64,000 nt of DNA from Campylobacterales bacterium (GTDB lineage Bacteria; Campylobacterota; Campylobacteria; Campylobacterales; QNZT01): NCBI GenBank assembly GCA_024278835.1, contig JAJRSK010000068.1, positions 1 to 64,000 on the forward strand. The letters run 5' to 3'. Positions 44,016-53,653 of the stretch are shown here, piece by piece. Under the pieces are notes generated by a model. That model worked only from the letters and a program-made list of their open reading frames with translations. It had not been told where the DNA came from and made no database searches. Made by a program: the position numbers and the translations under genes. Every line of letters begins with the position of its first letter. Position 1 is the stretch's first letter.

Positions 44016-45504
44016 CGTGAAAAAAAGTGTTTTGGCATTAAGTGTTGTAACGCTCATCGCAGGTTCTTTGACGCAAGTAGAGGCAAAAAGCTGCGATATG
44101 AGAACGTTTAACATCAAAATTGCAGAGAAAGTTTCGACCAATGAAATTTTAAATCAACTTTCATCAGAATGTGGTTTCTCTGTCATTACTAGTGACTCAT
44201 ATGCTAAAGAAAAATTGGACGAAAAACTCTACGGCATAAATATCAAAAATATGGCACTTAGTGAAATCTTTGATGTCTTAGTGGCGAGTAAAGGTTTGGG
44301 GTTTGATTACAATAAAAATGTGCTCAAAGTCACTGGGTTAACCACTAAAACATTTAAAGTTGACTATGTTACCACCTCAAGAGAAGGTAAAAGTAATACT
44401 GATATCTCGTTAACAGGTGATGGTGGTGGTGAAGGAGGGGGTGGAAGTGCTAGTTCTCTCTCCACTGGTGCGACTATCACATCAAGTGACAAGTTCTCTT
44501 TTTGGGAAACAATGGAAAAAGAGTTAAGCTCAATATTGAATGCTTCAGCTGATGGACATAAGTCAGAAACACCTATCATCAATAAAGAGGCAGGTTTGGT
44601 AACGGTGTCTGGTACTGAAGCACAACTTCAACGGATAGGCACGTATATCGATACCTTGATGAATAGACTACATAAACAAGTGATGATTGATGTTAAAATT
44701 CTCTCCGTCAATCTTGATAACTCTAAACAGACAGGTGTCAACTGGAGTGAACTTTATAAACTGCAAAATGTGAAAGTAGGATATGAATCAGTCAATACAA
44801 GCAATGTTGATAAATATGCAGAAAACTCTATTACGGATATCGTACAAAATGGTATTTACCATGCCAATTTATTACGACTTGCTGGATCAACTTCGGTGAC
44901 TGATGTAGTAAAGTTTTTAAGAACACAAGGTGATGTAACCTCTATTTCAAATCCAAAAGTGGTCACACTAAGTAATCAGCCGGCGGTTTTTTCATCGGGT
45001 GATCAACTCTATTATAAATTATCAAGTTCTTCGAGACAGACTGGGGCGTCTGCTGCCACGGAGACTTTTAATAATGAAGTGGTAAAGTCGGTATTTGCTG
45101 GGATATTACTTGATATTACGCCACAAATCACTGATGATGGAGAAGTGATTTTAAAAATAAATCCTTCTATCTCTTCTGTAAAATCAGAAGCAACAGCGAG
45201 TGATGGTGTGAGAAGATTACCACCAGATCTTATGAAAAAACAGATTTCTTCTGTGGTGAAATTAAAAGATGGTGAAAAAATTGTTCTTGGCGGACTTATC
45301 TCTTCTCGTAAGGGGAAAGGATCTTATAAGGTACCAATTTTAGGCAATATACCAATACTTGGATATGCGTTTAGGCAAGATACAGTCACCGAAATAAGAG
45401 AAGAGTTGGTAATCATTATTACGCCACATATCTTATCACCTAGTAATAAGACAAAAAATAGACAGCTCTCTTTGAGTGATTTGGGATACCAGGGTATTAA
45501 GTAG
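43993..45504 (+). CDS. Secretin (MshL/PilQ/GspD family)
   Basis: A 503-residue outer-membrane secretin: N-terminal signal (KSVLALSVVTLIAGSLTQVEA), STN-like domain (FNIKIAEKVSTNEILNQLSSECGFSVI), Gly/Ser-rich linker (GDGGGEGGGGSASS), an N1-type ring domain (VTVSGTEAQLQRIGTYIDTLM), and the C-terminal secretin core with ISNPKVVTLSNQPAVF, LDITPQITDDGEVILKINPS and VPILGNIPILGYAFR. In Campylobacter the matching CtsD is needed for DNA uptake. Its start lies within the second-frame part of the MshK-like gene. Confidence 0.9.
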   Translation: MKKLVLNSVKKSVLALSVVTLIAGSLTQVEAKSCDMRTFNIKIAEKVSTNEILNQLSSECGFSVITSDSYAKEKLDEKLYGINIKNMALSEIFDVLVASKGLGFDYNKNVLKVTGLTTKTFKVDYVTTSREGKSNTDISLTGDGGGEGGGGSASSLSTGATITSSDKFSFWETMEKELSSILNASADGHKSETPIINKEAGLVTVSGTEAQLQRIGTYIDTLMNRLHKQVMIDVKILSVNLDNSKQTGVNWSELYKLQNVKVGYESVNTSNVDKYAENSITDIVQNGIYHANLLRLAGSTSVTDVVKFLRTQGDVTSISNPKVVTLSNQPAVFSSGDQLYYKLSSSSRQTGASAATETFNNEVVKSVFAGILLDITPQITDDGEVILKINPSISSVKSEATASDGVRRLPPDLMKKQISSVVKLKDGEKIVLGGLISSRKGKGSYKVPILGNIPILGYAFRQDTVTEIREELVIIITPHILSPSNKTKNRQLSLSDLGYQGIK

Positions 45505-45522
45505 TAAAGAAAGGAAAAAAAG

Positions 45523-46230
45523 ATGGAAAGTATTAGTTCTCATGTTGCTATGAGTAGAGATGAACATATCTTAGATGATAGAGATTTTATGGTGAAGTTT
45601 CTATTTTTGATGTTGATGATTGCCTTGTTGGCATCTTATGTTGTATTTCAGGGGTTTGTTACAGTTGATAAGCTCTCATTGCCTTTTAATAGTAGTAGCT
45701 TTTCTTCTTTAAAGTTAGAGAATATTGAAAAAAACCTCAATGGAAATAGTGTTAATTTAACGGTAGAAGAGTCAGACTTTGAAGGTTTGGCAGAGCTTGA
45801 TTTAAGTGATATTGAGATTTTAGATACAAAAAGTAGTTCACAAGTTGAGCGTGCCCCTATTGAAAGATCTGTTGTGGTAAAAAACAGTGTTTCTAAAGTA
45901 GCACCTAAGAAAAGGGTATTTATCTCTTCGCAAAATGTAGGCTCACTCTCTTTTATTAAAAAGAAATTTTATGCGACTAATAATATCGCATTTTCACTAC
46001 TTCTCTCTCAAAAGTTTTTGGAGAAAAAAGCGTATAAAAAAGCACTAAAATGGGCTCTTATTTCTAATGAAATCGATGAGACTAGTGAACAGAGTTGGAT
46101 TTTGTTTGCTAAAGCAAAAATGAAGTTAGGAAAAAAACAAGATGCTTTGAATGCCTTAAATGTTTATTTAAAAAATAGTAATTCTACTCAGGTAAAAAAG
46201 GTTTTGGACGATATAAAGAAAATAGGTTGA
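45523..46230 (+). CDS. Bitopic TPR protein of the secretin operon (MshN-like)
   Basis: A 235-residue protein with one membrane helix (FLFLMLMIALLASYVVFQGF, about 25-45), a low-complexity Ser/Val-rich periplasmic linker, and a C-terminal pair of TPR-like helices (KKAYKKALKWALISNEIDETSEQSWILFAKAKMKLGKK). MshN-type proteins of similar plan support pilus or secretin assembly. Identity rests on architecture and position between secretin and ATPase. Confidence 0.65.
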   Translation: MESISSHVAMSRDEHILDDRDFMVKFLFLMLMIALLASYVVFQGFVTVDKLSLPFNSSSFSSLKLENIEKNLNGNSVNLTVEESDFEGLAELDLSDIEILDTKSSSQVERAPIERSVVVKNSVSKVAPKKRVFISSQNVGSLSFIKKKFYATNNIAFSLLLSQKFLEKKAYKKALKWALISNEIDETSEQSWILFAKAKMKLGKKQDALNALNVYLKNSNSTQVKKVLDDIKKIG

Positions 46231-46244
46231 GAGAAGAGTAAAAT

Positions 46245-47990
46245 ATGATAAACAAAAAATCACTTAGTTTAATAGATTTTTTACATAGTAATAAAATCAT
46301 TACACAAGAGGTAGCACAGTCGATCGAAGAAGAGTTTGTAGATACAGGCGATGATTTAGGGTCACTGCTGCTTAAAAATAAAATTGTTACGACAGATACA
46401 CTGACTCTTTTATTGATAGAGGCATTTAAAAATGGTGTGTTACTTTTAGAAGATATTTATAAAGAGTTTTCTATCGATGTTGATGACTTTATACAAAAGT
46501 TTGCCATCGCTACCAATACAGAGATGGTGGACCTTTATGGAGAAGCGGTTAACTACTCTCTGGGTGCAAAAACAGGTTATGATAAGTTAAATAAGCTTCA
46601 TATCCTTCCTTATAAAGAAGATGATTTAAATATCTATGTTGCGGTAAAAGATCCTTTTAATATCGCATTGCAAGATCAACTTCAACGTGTATTTAGAAAT
46701 AAATTGATTAAAGTACAAATCGCTAATCCAGACCAAATAGATAAACATTTACATAATATAGAGATTTCTGAATCGGTGAAAGATTTGATTGCGGAAATCA
46801 GACAAGAGTTTAAAACAACGGATGATGAAAATGAAGTTTCAGGTATCTTAAAATTAATTGAGCTTATCTTAAAAACAGCTATCATCGGTGGAGGGTCTGA
46901 TATCCATATTGAGCCTGCTGAAACTTCTTGTATCGTTAGATGTAGAATAGATGGTATGTTAAAAGAGATTTTTGTTTTTGATAAAGATATTTTTCCACCT
47001 CTAGGTTCACGTATTAAACTTTTAGCAAATCTTGATATCGCTGAGCGAAGAAAGCCACAAGATGGGCGTTTTTCAGCTGTTGTCATGGACAAACCTTATG
47101 ATTTTCGTATGTCAACGCTGCCTATCATGACAGGAGAATCAATCGTTATTCGTATCCTTGATAAATCAAAGGTTATGATTAAACTAGAAGACTTGGGAAT
47201 GCACCCTGAAAACTTTAGAAAATTTCGTGAAGCATGTGATGCCCCTTATGGTGTCATCTTTGTGACAGGACCGACAGGATCGGGTAAATCAACCACACTT
47301 TATGCAGGAATGAACGCTATAAAATCAGTAAAACGAAAGATGATTACGGTGGAAGATCCCGTAGAGTATCAAATGTCACTTCTGCAACAAGTACAGGTGA
47401 ATGTCAAAGCAAATCTCACTTTTGCCTCGGCACTAAAGTCGATACTAAGACAAGATCCAGACATCATCATGATAGGTGAGGTGCGAGATCAAGAAACACT
47501 AAAAATTGCCGTTGAAGCATCATTGACAGGTCACTTGGTACTTTCAACCCTGCATACCAATGATGCTGTTTCTGCGATAACTAGAATTTTAGATATGGGT
47601 ATTGAATCATATCTCATCTCAGGGGCATTGGTAGCAATTCAAGCGCAACGATTGATACGAAAAGTCTGCCCTCATTGCAAGGCAAAAGAGACTCCTTCTG
47701 AGCAAGTAATAGAAGATTTTGGGAAGTTTATTCCTGCTGAGTACCAATTTTATAAGGCAAAAGGCTGTGATAAATGTATGCATACAGGGTATGCAGGACG
47801 AGAAATGGTTTCTGAAGTATTGGTGATTGATGATGAATTGGCGAGTATGATTGCCAAAGGAGCGACCAAAGAGCTGATGCTTGAGTATGCACTTGAGCAT
47901 GGTTTTGTAACGATGTTTCAAGATGCTGCTATAAGAGCTGCTTCTGGAAAAACTACAATTGAAGAAGTCTATAGGGTGGCAAAAGTATGA
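46245..47990 (+). CDS. GspE/PilB-family assembly ATPase
   Basis: A 581-residue secretion ATPase. The N-terminal MshEN-like domain (LDFLHSNKIITQEVAQSIEEEF) is followed by the hexamer-forming core: Walker A GPTGSGKSTTLYAG at about 342, Asp box ITVEDPVEYQ, Walker B PDIIMIGEVRDQET, His box SLTGHLVLSTLHTND, and a four-Cys zinc site CPHCKAKE...CDKCMHTGYAGR. MshEN domains can bind c-di-GMP, which would be of interest given the PelD receptor, but I cannot verify the residues. Counterpart of Campylobacter CtsE. Overlaps gspF by ATGA. Confidence 0.9.
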   Translation: MINKKSLSLIDFLHSNKIITQEVAQSIEEEFVDTGDDLGSLLLKNKIVTTDTLTLLLIEAFKNGVLLLEDIYKEFSIDVDDFIQKFAIATNTEMVDLYGEAVNYSLGAKTGYDKLNKLHILPYKEDDLNIYVAVKDPFNIALQDQLQRVFRNKLIKVQIANPDQIDKHLHNIEISESVKDLIAEIRQEFKTTDDENEVSGILKLIELILKTAIIGGGSDIHIEPAETSCIVRCRIDGMLKEIFVFDKDIFPPLGSRIKLLANLDIAERRKPQDGRFSAVVMDKPYDFRMSTLPIMTGESIVIRILDKSKVMIKLEDLGMHPENFRKFREACDAPYGVIFVTGPTGSGKSTTLYAGMNAIKSVKRKMITVEDPVEYQMSLLQQVQVNVKANLTFASALKSILRQDPDIIMIGEVRDQETLKIAVEASLTGHLVLSTLHTNDAVSAITRILDMGIESYLISGALVAIQAQRLIRKVCPHCKAKETPSEQVIEDFGKFIPAEYQFYKAKGCDKCMHTGYAGREMVSEVLVIDDELASMIAKGATKELMLEYALEHGFVTMFQDAAIRAASGKTTIEEVYRVAKV

Positions 47991-49234
47991 TTAGTTATTT
48001 TGAAGTAAATTATATATATAAGGGCAAGCGGGATAAGCAGTTGATAAAGGCCAATACACGTCGTAGTGCAATTGCCATGGCACAGGCAAAAATACCTGGT
48101 GGAACTATCTTAAAAGCCTATGAAGTTTCTGCTCCTTTAGAGGATCAATTTGAGGATTTTAAAGAGAAGTTTTTGGGTACATTGTCCCAAAAGAAAATTA
48201 ATGTAGAGTTTCTTATCGCAGCTTTTAGGCAGCTAGCGGTGATGACCAATGCGGGTATCTCTATCCATGATAGTATCAAAGAGGTTGGGAATTCTACTAC
48301 AGATAAACAGTTAAAAGAGATTTTTGTCTTGATAGATGAAGATTTAAATGCAGGTAAAAGTTTAACTGAAGCCTTTATGAAGTACAGCAACCAATTTGGC
48401 GATGTTTCCATCGCTATGATTGAATTGGGAGAGAGCACGGGTAATATGTCTGATGCGCTTACTAAACTTTCAGAACTACTTGAAGAGATGATGGATAATC
48501 AGAAAAAGTTGAAATCAGCGATGCGTTATCCCAAAACGGTCTCTATTGCTATAGTCATTGCGTTTTCAATTTTGATGATGTATGTTGTACCAAAGTTTAA
48601 AGAGATTTTTGAAAATTTAGGCGCGGAGTTGCCTATGCCAACAAAAGTTTTACTTTTTTGTGAACATGCGCTCAATACCTATGGTGCTTATATATTAGGG
48701 GTGGTAATACTTATCTCTTTGTTTAATAAGTATAAATATAAAAATGATGAGGCATATAAAGCTTTTGTTGATAAGAAGATGTTAAAAGTATATCTCATAG
48801 GTGATATCACTTTTTATGCATCGATGAGTCGATTTATGTTAATATTTACCGAGTTGGTTCGTGCCGGTGTTCCAGTAGTAGAAGCACTAGATACCTCTGT
48901 TATGACTGTAGACAATGAAGAGATTAAATCGAAACTTTCGGGTGTTAAACAATCTGTTCAAAGGGGTAACAACTTGACTGAAGCATTTAAAGAGACAGAA
49001 CTTTTTGAGGGTATGTTGATTCAGATGATTAAAGCAGGGGAGCAAGGTGGTGCCTTGGATAAGATGCTTGAGAAAGTAACAGATTATTATCGTTCACGAT
49101 TTAATATGTTTATAGAGAACCTCTCAGCATATATCGAGCCTATCATGATAGGTGTGATTGCCGGTATGGTCTTGATGCTTGCTCTTGGTATCTTTATGCC
49201 GATGTGGAATATGGGACAAGCGGTGCAAGGCTAA
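47987..49234 (+). CDS. GspF/PilC-family inner-membrane platform protein
   Basis: A 415-residue protein with two repeated GspF domains: FLIAAFRQLAVMTNAGISIHDSIKEV and FMLIFTELVRAGVPVVEALDTS, each followed by the E-G-N/T segments (LGESTGNMSDAL and AGEQGGALDKML) and membrane helices. Counterpart of Campylobacter CtsF. The operon ends here; no pseudopilin or prepilin peptidase is in the window. A TATCATGATA copy encodes IMI in the last helix, the only one in this operon. Confidence 0.9.
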   Translation: MISYFEVNYIYKGKRDKQLIKANTRRSAIAMAQAKIPGGTILKAYEVSAPLEDQFEDFKEKFLGTLSQKKINVEFLIAAFRQLAVMTNAGISIHDSIKEVGNSTTDKQLKEIFVLIDEDLNAGKSLTEAFMKYSNQFGDVSIAMIELGESTGNMSDALTKLSELLEEMMDNQKKLKSAMRYPKTVSIAIVIAFSILMMYVVPKFKEIFENLGAELPMPTKVLLFCEHALNTYGAYILGVVILISLFNKYKYKNDEAYKAFVDKKMLKVYLIGDITFYASMSRFMLIFTELVRAGVPVVEALDTSVMTVDNEEIKSKLSGVKQSVQRGNNLTEAFKETELFEGMLIQMIKAGEQGGALDKMLEKVTDYYRSRFNMFIENLSAYIEPIMIGVIAGMVLMLALGIFMPMWNMGQAVQG

Positions 49235-51300
49235 TTCTTTAGCTCCTCCATCAGCGCATTAACCTTGCTTTGTACCATCCCTGCCTCTTCTAAAAAAGGG
49301 GAGGGAAGATAGTCAATCTTTTTGACTTTATCATAAGAAGCGTAAGAGAGATAAAGTATCTCTTTTGCTCTTGTTACCGCGACATAAAAAAGTCGTCTCT
49401 CTTCATTGATGCCATCTTCAACGCCATTTTTACTCATCAACTTTCTGTTAGGAAAACGTCCATCCATCAAGTCAATGATATAAACTTCTTTAAACTCCAA
49501 TCCCTTAGAGGCATGAATACTGAGAAGATTGACCCCTTCTCCTTCTGTGAGTTCATTACCTCCCAGAGTAAGCGCATTGATAAAGCGATACTTATCTTTA
49601 TAAGCACGAGAGAGATGTTGGAGAAGTTCGGCTTTTCGTTTGATATTGTTTAATGCTTCTTCTTTTATACCTTCATGGACAGATCCATCTTTTTGTGTGG
49701 CTCTTTTGGTGGCTAAGGTTTCAGCTATACGTTTAAAAAGTGCGGAGTTTGCAATATTTTTGATGATATGTTTTGGTGAATTGAGATGTTTATTATCATG
49801 GATATAGGTATAAAAATCAAAAAGATATGCCATCAAGTCATTATTGATTTTAGAATGTTTTAGGATAGGGTTTTTTAAAAATCTATCTGGGTAACCCTGT
49901 TTTTTATATTTTGCCATACTCTGTTCTTCATAAAAGTCGTCAAAAAGACCTAGTTGATGGTTGATAACATTGGTTTTATAAGGGTTTTTTTTATCTTTTG
50001 GTTTGAGTATCCCCTCGATAATTGAACCATCACCGACTTTATAGAGTGCGTCAAAGAGGTCTTTGGCAAAAACACCACCCACCCCTCTGGCATACTCAAA
50101 GATATGGATAAAACTCATCATATCTCTTGGGTTTATCATGATAGTAAACATATCGAGTATGGCTTTTACCTCTTTTGTCTCAAAAAAACTTGTACCACCT
50201 TTTCGTTTACAAGGGATACCTTGTTCTCTTAGATTTGCTTCTATGCCATCAGCGGAACCATTGTTTCTAAAGATAACAGCGATATCTTCATGTGGGGTAG
50301 AAGAGGTTTTTATCTTTTGTGAGATAGCTTCATATTGGGAAAATAATTCATCAAATACCATCAATTTTGGAGAAGGGAAATTTCCCTCTTTTGTAACAAT
50401 AAGTTCTTTTGGATAGATACGTTCATTTTTCGAGATAACACGATTTGCTAGAGATAAAATAGCTTCTGAAGAGCGATAATTTTTATTGAGTGTATAGACA
50501 GTGGCAGCAGGATGTTTATCTTTAAAAGAACCGATGATATTGATATCAGCACCATTAAATGCATAGATACTTTGATCATAATCTCCTACACAAAATAGTG
50601 AGGAGCTTTTAAAACCATCAATAAGTGAACCTTGAAGTCTATTCGTATCTTGGTACTCATCGACCAATATTTCTTTAAAATGGATATCATGTGTTTTGAG
50701 GTATTCTCTAAAATTGATAAGTAAGTCATTAAAATCGACATAGCCAAAACGTTCTTTCACTTCTTTAAACTCTTCAAATATATGCTCATAGATATCACCA
50801 TAAGGTTCATGGTCAGGATTTTGTTCTGCCAACCAGTCTGAAAAGTAGCCCTCTCCTGCTTTATTTTGAAATAGAGAGTACATATCATAAAGATGTGAAG
50901 CAGAATAGGGTGCTGCTGGGGCATCAATATAAGAGAAATTTCTCTTTTCATGGATACTTTTTAAGACTAGCTTTAACTCTTTTGGTTGTTTTAAAACGAT
51001 TTGTATGCCAGCACGCTTTAAGAGTCTATAAGAGACGGCATGAAAGGTGCCTGATTCTATCTTGTTGGTGATGGATGTGTCGTAGTAGCGTGACACGCGC
51101 TCAATCATCTCTGCAGCGGCTTTGTTAGTAAAGGTGAGAAGTAATAACTCTTCTGGTTTAACACCCGCATTAAGGTGGTGAGCAATACGTGCAACAATAG
51201 TAGAAGTTTTACCTGTTCCGGCACTCGCAATGATAAGATTTTCCCCATAGGGTGCTGTAGCAGCTTGATGCTGCTCAGTATTTAATTTTGATAATGGCAT
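49231..51300 (-). CDS. UvrD/PcrA/Rep-family superfamily 1 helicase
   Basis: A 689-residue 3'-5' DNA helicase. Motif I IASAGTGKTSTIVARIAHH, motif Ia LLTFTNKAAAEMIERV, motif II ILVDEYQDTNRLQ, motif III GDYDQSIYAFNGAD, motif IV TLNKNYRS, motif V LLSIHASKGLEFKEVYIIDL, motif VI NEERRLFYVAVTRAKEILYL. It is a housekeeping repair or replication-restart helicase; whether uvrD, pcrA or rep is not clear. Its end overlaps gspF tail to tail by four bases. Confidence 0.92.
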   Translation of the reverse strand: MPLSKLNTEQHQAATAPYGENLIIASAGTGKTSTIVARIAHHLNAGVKPEELLLLTFTNKAAAEMIERVSRYYDTSITNKIESGTFHAVSYRLLKRAGIQIVLKQPKELKLVLKSIHEKRNFSYIDAPAAPYSASHLYDMYSLFQNKAGEGYFSDWLAEQNPDHEPYGDIYEHIFEEFKEVKERFGYVDFNDLLINFREYLKTHDIHFKEILVDEYQDTNRLQGSLIDGFKSSSLFCVGDYDQSIYAFNGADINIIGSFKDKHPAATVYTLNKNYRSSEAILSLANRVISKNERIYPKELIVTKEGNFPSPKLMVFDELFSQYEAISQKIKTSSTPHEDIAVIFRNNGSADGIEANLREQGIPCKRKGGTSFFETKEVKAILDMFTIMINPRDMMSFIHIFEYARGVGGVFAKDLFDALYKVGDGSIIEGILKPKDKKNPYKTNVINHQLGLFDDFYEEQSMAKYKKQGYPDRFLKNPILKHSKINNDLMAYLFDFYTYIHDNKHLNSPKHIIKNIANSALFKRIAETLATKRATQKDGSVHEGIKEEALNNIKRKAELLQHLSRAYKDKYRFINALTLGGNELTEGEGVNLLSIHASKGLEFKEVYIIDLMDGRFPNRKLMSKNGVEDGINEERRLFYVAVTRAKEILYLSYASYDKVKKIDYLPSPFLEEAGMVQSKVNALMEELKN

Positions 51301-51307
51301 ATAGAAG

Positions 51308-52780
51308 TTATGCGTTGATAAATTTTAAGATTTCAGCTTCTATAGAGGCTTTATCAATAATCGTATCATGATAGACATCTTTTGTAAATAGTGCTTTAAT
51401 ACTTGGCGTAATAGGAATATCTAAAGTTTTTGAAATATACTCTAGTGCCTCTTTATCACTATATTGGCTATCATCTTTTTTAAGTGCGCTCATCAGGGTA
51501 GGGGCAAATTTTGTCCACTCAGCAGTAGAACAGAGCACATCTGGAAGGGAATTTTCCTCTAAAGTACCCACTGCTTTAAGACAAGTCGCGGTATGAGGAT
51601 CCATCACATAACCTTGGCTTGCATAGGATGCAATAGTCTCTTTTGTAAAGGTGTCATCACTATCGGTTGCAGCAAAATCCTCTTGTAGACGAGCTAGTTC
51701 TTGTGAAGAGAGTTGATAAAAACCTTTTTCATTTAAATCATCCATCCATGCCTTTGTTTTTTGGGCTCCAAACATATCATATAAGATACGTTCTACGTTG
51801 GAGGATTTTAAGATGTCCATCGCTGGAGAGAGAGTTAAGATGAGTTTTTTATCTCTGATATCATACCGTCCCGTTTGGATCAGTTCGACTAAGACATTGT
51901 TTGCATTGGATGTAATAAGGATTTTTTCTATAGGAAGCCCCATTTTTTTAGCATAATAAGCACCAAGGGCATTACCAAAGTTTCCACTTGGCACAGTGAT
52001 ATAAATCTTATCCCCTTTGTCTATCTCGTTTTGAGCCATGAGTGCTAGATAGGCATTTACATGGTAGATGATTTGAAAGATAATTCTTCCAAAGTTCACA
52101 GAATTTGCTGCGGAGAGTTTGATACCATTTTTCTCCAATTGAGTTTTAAATGTGTCAGAAGCGAGGAGTGTTTTGAGGGCATGTTGTGCATCATCAAAGT
52201 TACCTTTTATACCGATAACTTTAAGATTTTTTCCATCTTCTGTCACCATCTGAAGGCGTTGGACATCACTTGTTCCACCATCGGGATAGAGACAGGCAAT
52301 CTGTATATTTTCTTTGTTTTTGAAACTCTCTAAAGCGGCGGGACCTGTATCTCCTGAAGTAGCGGCAAGGATGAGATACTTTTGTCCCTCTTTTTTTGCT
52401 AAGTGGGAGAGGATATAGCCAAAAGGTTGAAGTGCCATATCTTTAAACGCACGGGTAGGGCCATGATAGAGTTCATTGACAAAGAGGTTCTCTTTTATTT
52501 TGATTAAAGGTGTGGGATTTGAGGGGCCATCAAACTTGTCATAGAGTGACAAAGCTTCATCAATGACTGTTTCTTCTATATCTATCTCAAAGTGTGTTAA
52601 AACTTTTTTTGCCAAGGCTTTATAACTTAAATTTTTATCAAAAAATGATGCGTCAAATGCTGGCAACGTTTGTGGTACGTAGAGGCCACCAAAACTTGCA
52701 CTTGGTGAAAGTAAAGCTTGTGAAAAAGTTACCTCTTTTGAAAACCCTTCTTGATTTCCTCTTGTTTCTATAAAATTCAT
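51308..52780 (-). CDS. thrC: Threonine synthase
   Basis: A 490-residue PLP enzyme converting O-phosphohomoserine to threonine, long form. The PLP lysine is in HGPTRAFKDMALQPFG; AATSGDTGPAALESF and TVPSGNFGNALGAYYAKKMGLP are phosphate and cofactor loops. It lies 7 bp downstream of the helicase start region on the same strand and 11 bp from argB. The nadE, lpxK and thrC neighbourhood is conserved in Campylobacterota. Confidence 0.95.
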   Translation of the reverse strand: MNFIETRGNQEGFSKEVTFSQALLSPSASFGGLYVPQTLPAFDASFFDKNLSYKALAKKVLTHFEIDIEETVIDEALSLYDKFDGPSNPTPLIKIKENLFVNELYHGPTRAFKDMALQPFGYILSHLAKKEGQKYLILAATSGDTGPAALESFKNKENIQIACLYPDGGTSDVQRLQMVTEDGKNLKVIGIKGNFDDAQHALKTLLASDTFKTQLEKNGIKLSAANSVNFGRIIFQIIYHVNAYLALMAQNEIDKGDKIYITVPSGNFGNALGAYYAKKMGLPIEKILITSNANNVLVELIQTGRYDIRDKKLILTLSPAMDILKSSNVERILYDMFGAQKTKAWMDDLNEKGFYQLSSQELARLQEDFAATDSDDTFTKETIASYASQGYVMDPHTATCLKAVGTLEENSLPDVLCSTAEWTKFAPTLMSALKKDDSQYSDKEALEYISKTLDIPITPSIKALFTKDVYHDTIIDKASIEAEILKFINA

Positions 52781-52791
52781 AGCATTATCCT

Positions 52792-53643
52792 TTACTTTTT
52801 TATCACTGTGCCGATACCTTCGCTCGTAAAAAGCTCTAGTAAAAGGGAGTGTTCTATGCGACCGTCAATGATATGTGCTTTTTCAACACCACCATCAATG
52901 GATTCTAAACAGGCTGATACTTTGGGAATCATGCCACCAGAAATCGTTTCATCATCTATAAGAGATTGTATTTGGGATTCTTTGAGTGTGCTTAAGAGTT
53001 GCATCTCTTTATCTAATACACCCGTTGTATCAGTTAAAAAGATGATTTTTTCTGCTTTTAAGGCGATGGCTATCTTACTCGCGGCTAAGTCAGCATTGAT
53101 ATTGTAACCAGGGTGTCCTATGTCATCTCCCGCTGCGATAGGGGCGATAACTGGGATAAACTTATCATCAATCAATTTTTGAATGACCAAGCTATCGATA
53201 GAAGTGATATTTCCAGTAAGACCATACTTCTCTTTATCTTTTGCTTGGGCTCTCATAAAAGAGGCATCCTTACCACTGATACCGATGGCTTTTGCTCCGT
53301 TATGATTGAGTAGGGCGCTTATCTCTTTGTTGACCGAACCAGAAAGCACCATCTCTACAACTTCCATATTTTCAGGGCTTGTGACTCTTTGTCCATCGAT
53401 AAACTCTGTTTCTATCTCTAATTTTTCCAACATAGTGTTGATTTTTTTTCCACCACCATGTACGATAACGACTTTGATACCTACTAAAAACATCAGTGCA
53501 ATATCTCTTGCAAACTTTTGTTTTAATACTGCTTGGGTTTGGGCCGCACCACCATACTTGATAACGACGGTTTTACCACTAAATTGCTGGATAAAGGGAA
53601 ACGCATCAATGAGCGTTTTGACGACTTGTATTTTCTCTTGCAT
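52792..53643 (-). CDS. argB: Acetylglutamate kinase
   Basis: A 283-residue amino-acid kinase for the second step of arginine synthesis. KTVVIKYGGAAQTQ at the N terminus, VIVHGGGKKINTMLEKL, NINADLAASKIAIAL and SGGMIPKVSACLESIDGGVEKAHIIDGR are the family blocks. The N-terminal helix (MQEKIQVVKTLIDAFPFI) is of the type that makes the enzyme hexameric and arginine-inhibited. Confidence 0.95.
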   Translation of the reverse strand: MQEKIQVVKTLIDAFPFIQQFSGKTVVIKYGGAAQTQAVLKQKFARDIALMFLVGIKVVIVHGGGKKINTMLEKLEIETEFIDGQRVTSPENMEVVEMVLSGSVNKEISALLNHNGAKAIGISGKDASFMRAQAKDKEKYGLTGNITSIDSLVIQKLIDDKFIPVIAPIAAGDDIGHPGYNINADLAASKIAIALKAEKIIFLTDTTGVLDKEMQLLSTLKESQIQSLIDDETISGGMIPKVSACLESIDGGVEKAHIIDGRIEHSLLLELFTSEGIGTVIKK

Positions 53644-53653
53644 AGGTACTCTT

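Noticed and set aside
52781-52791. Threonine leader or riboswitch before thrC
   Set aside because: Only 11 bp separate argB from thrC; there is no room for a leader.
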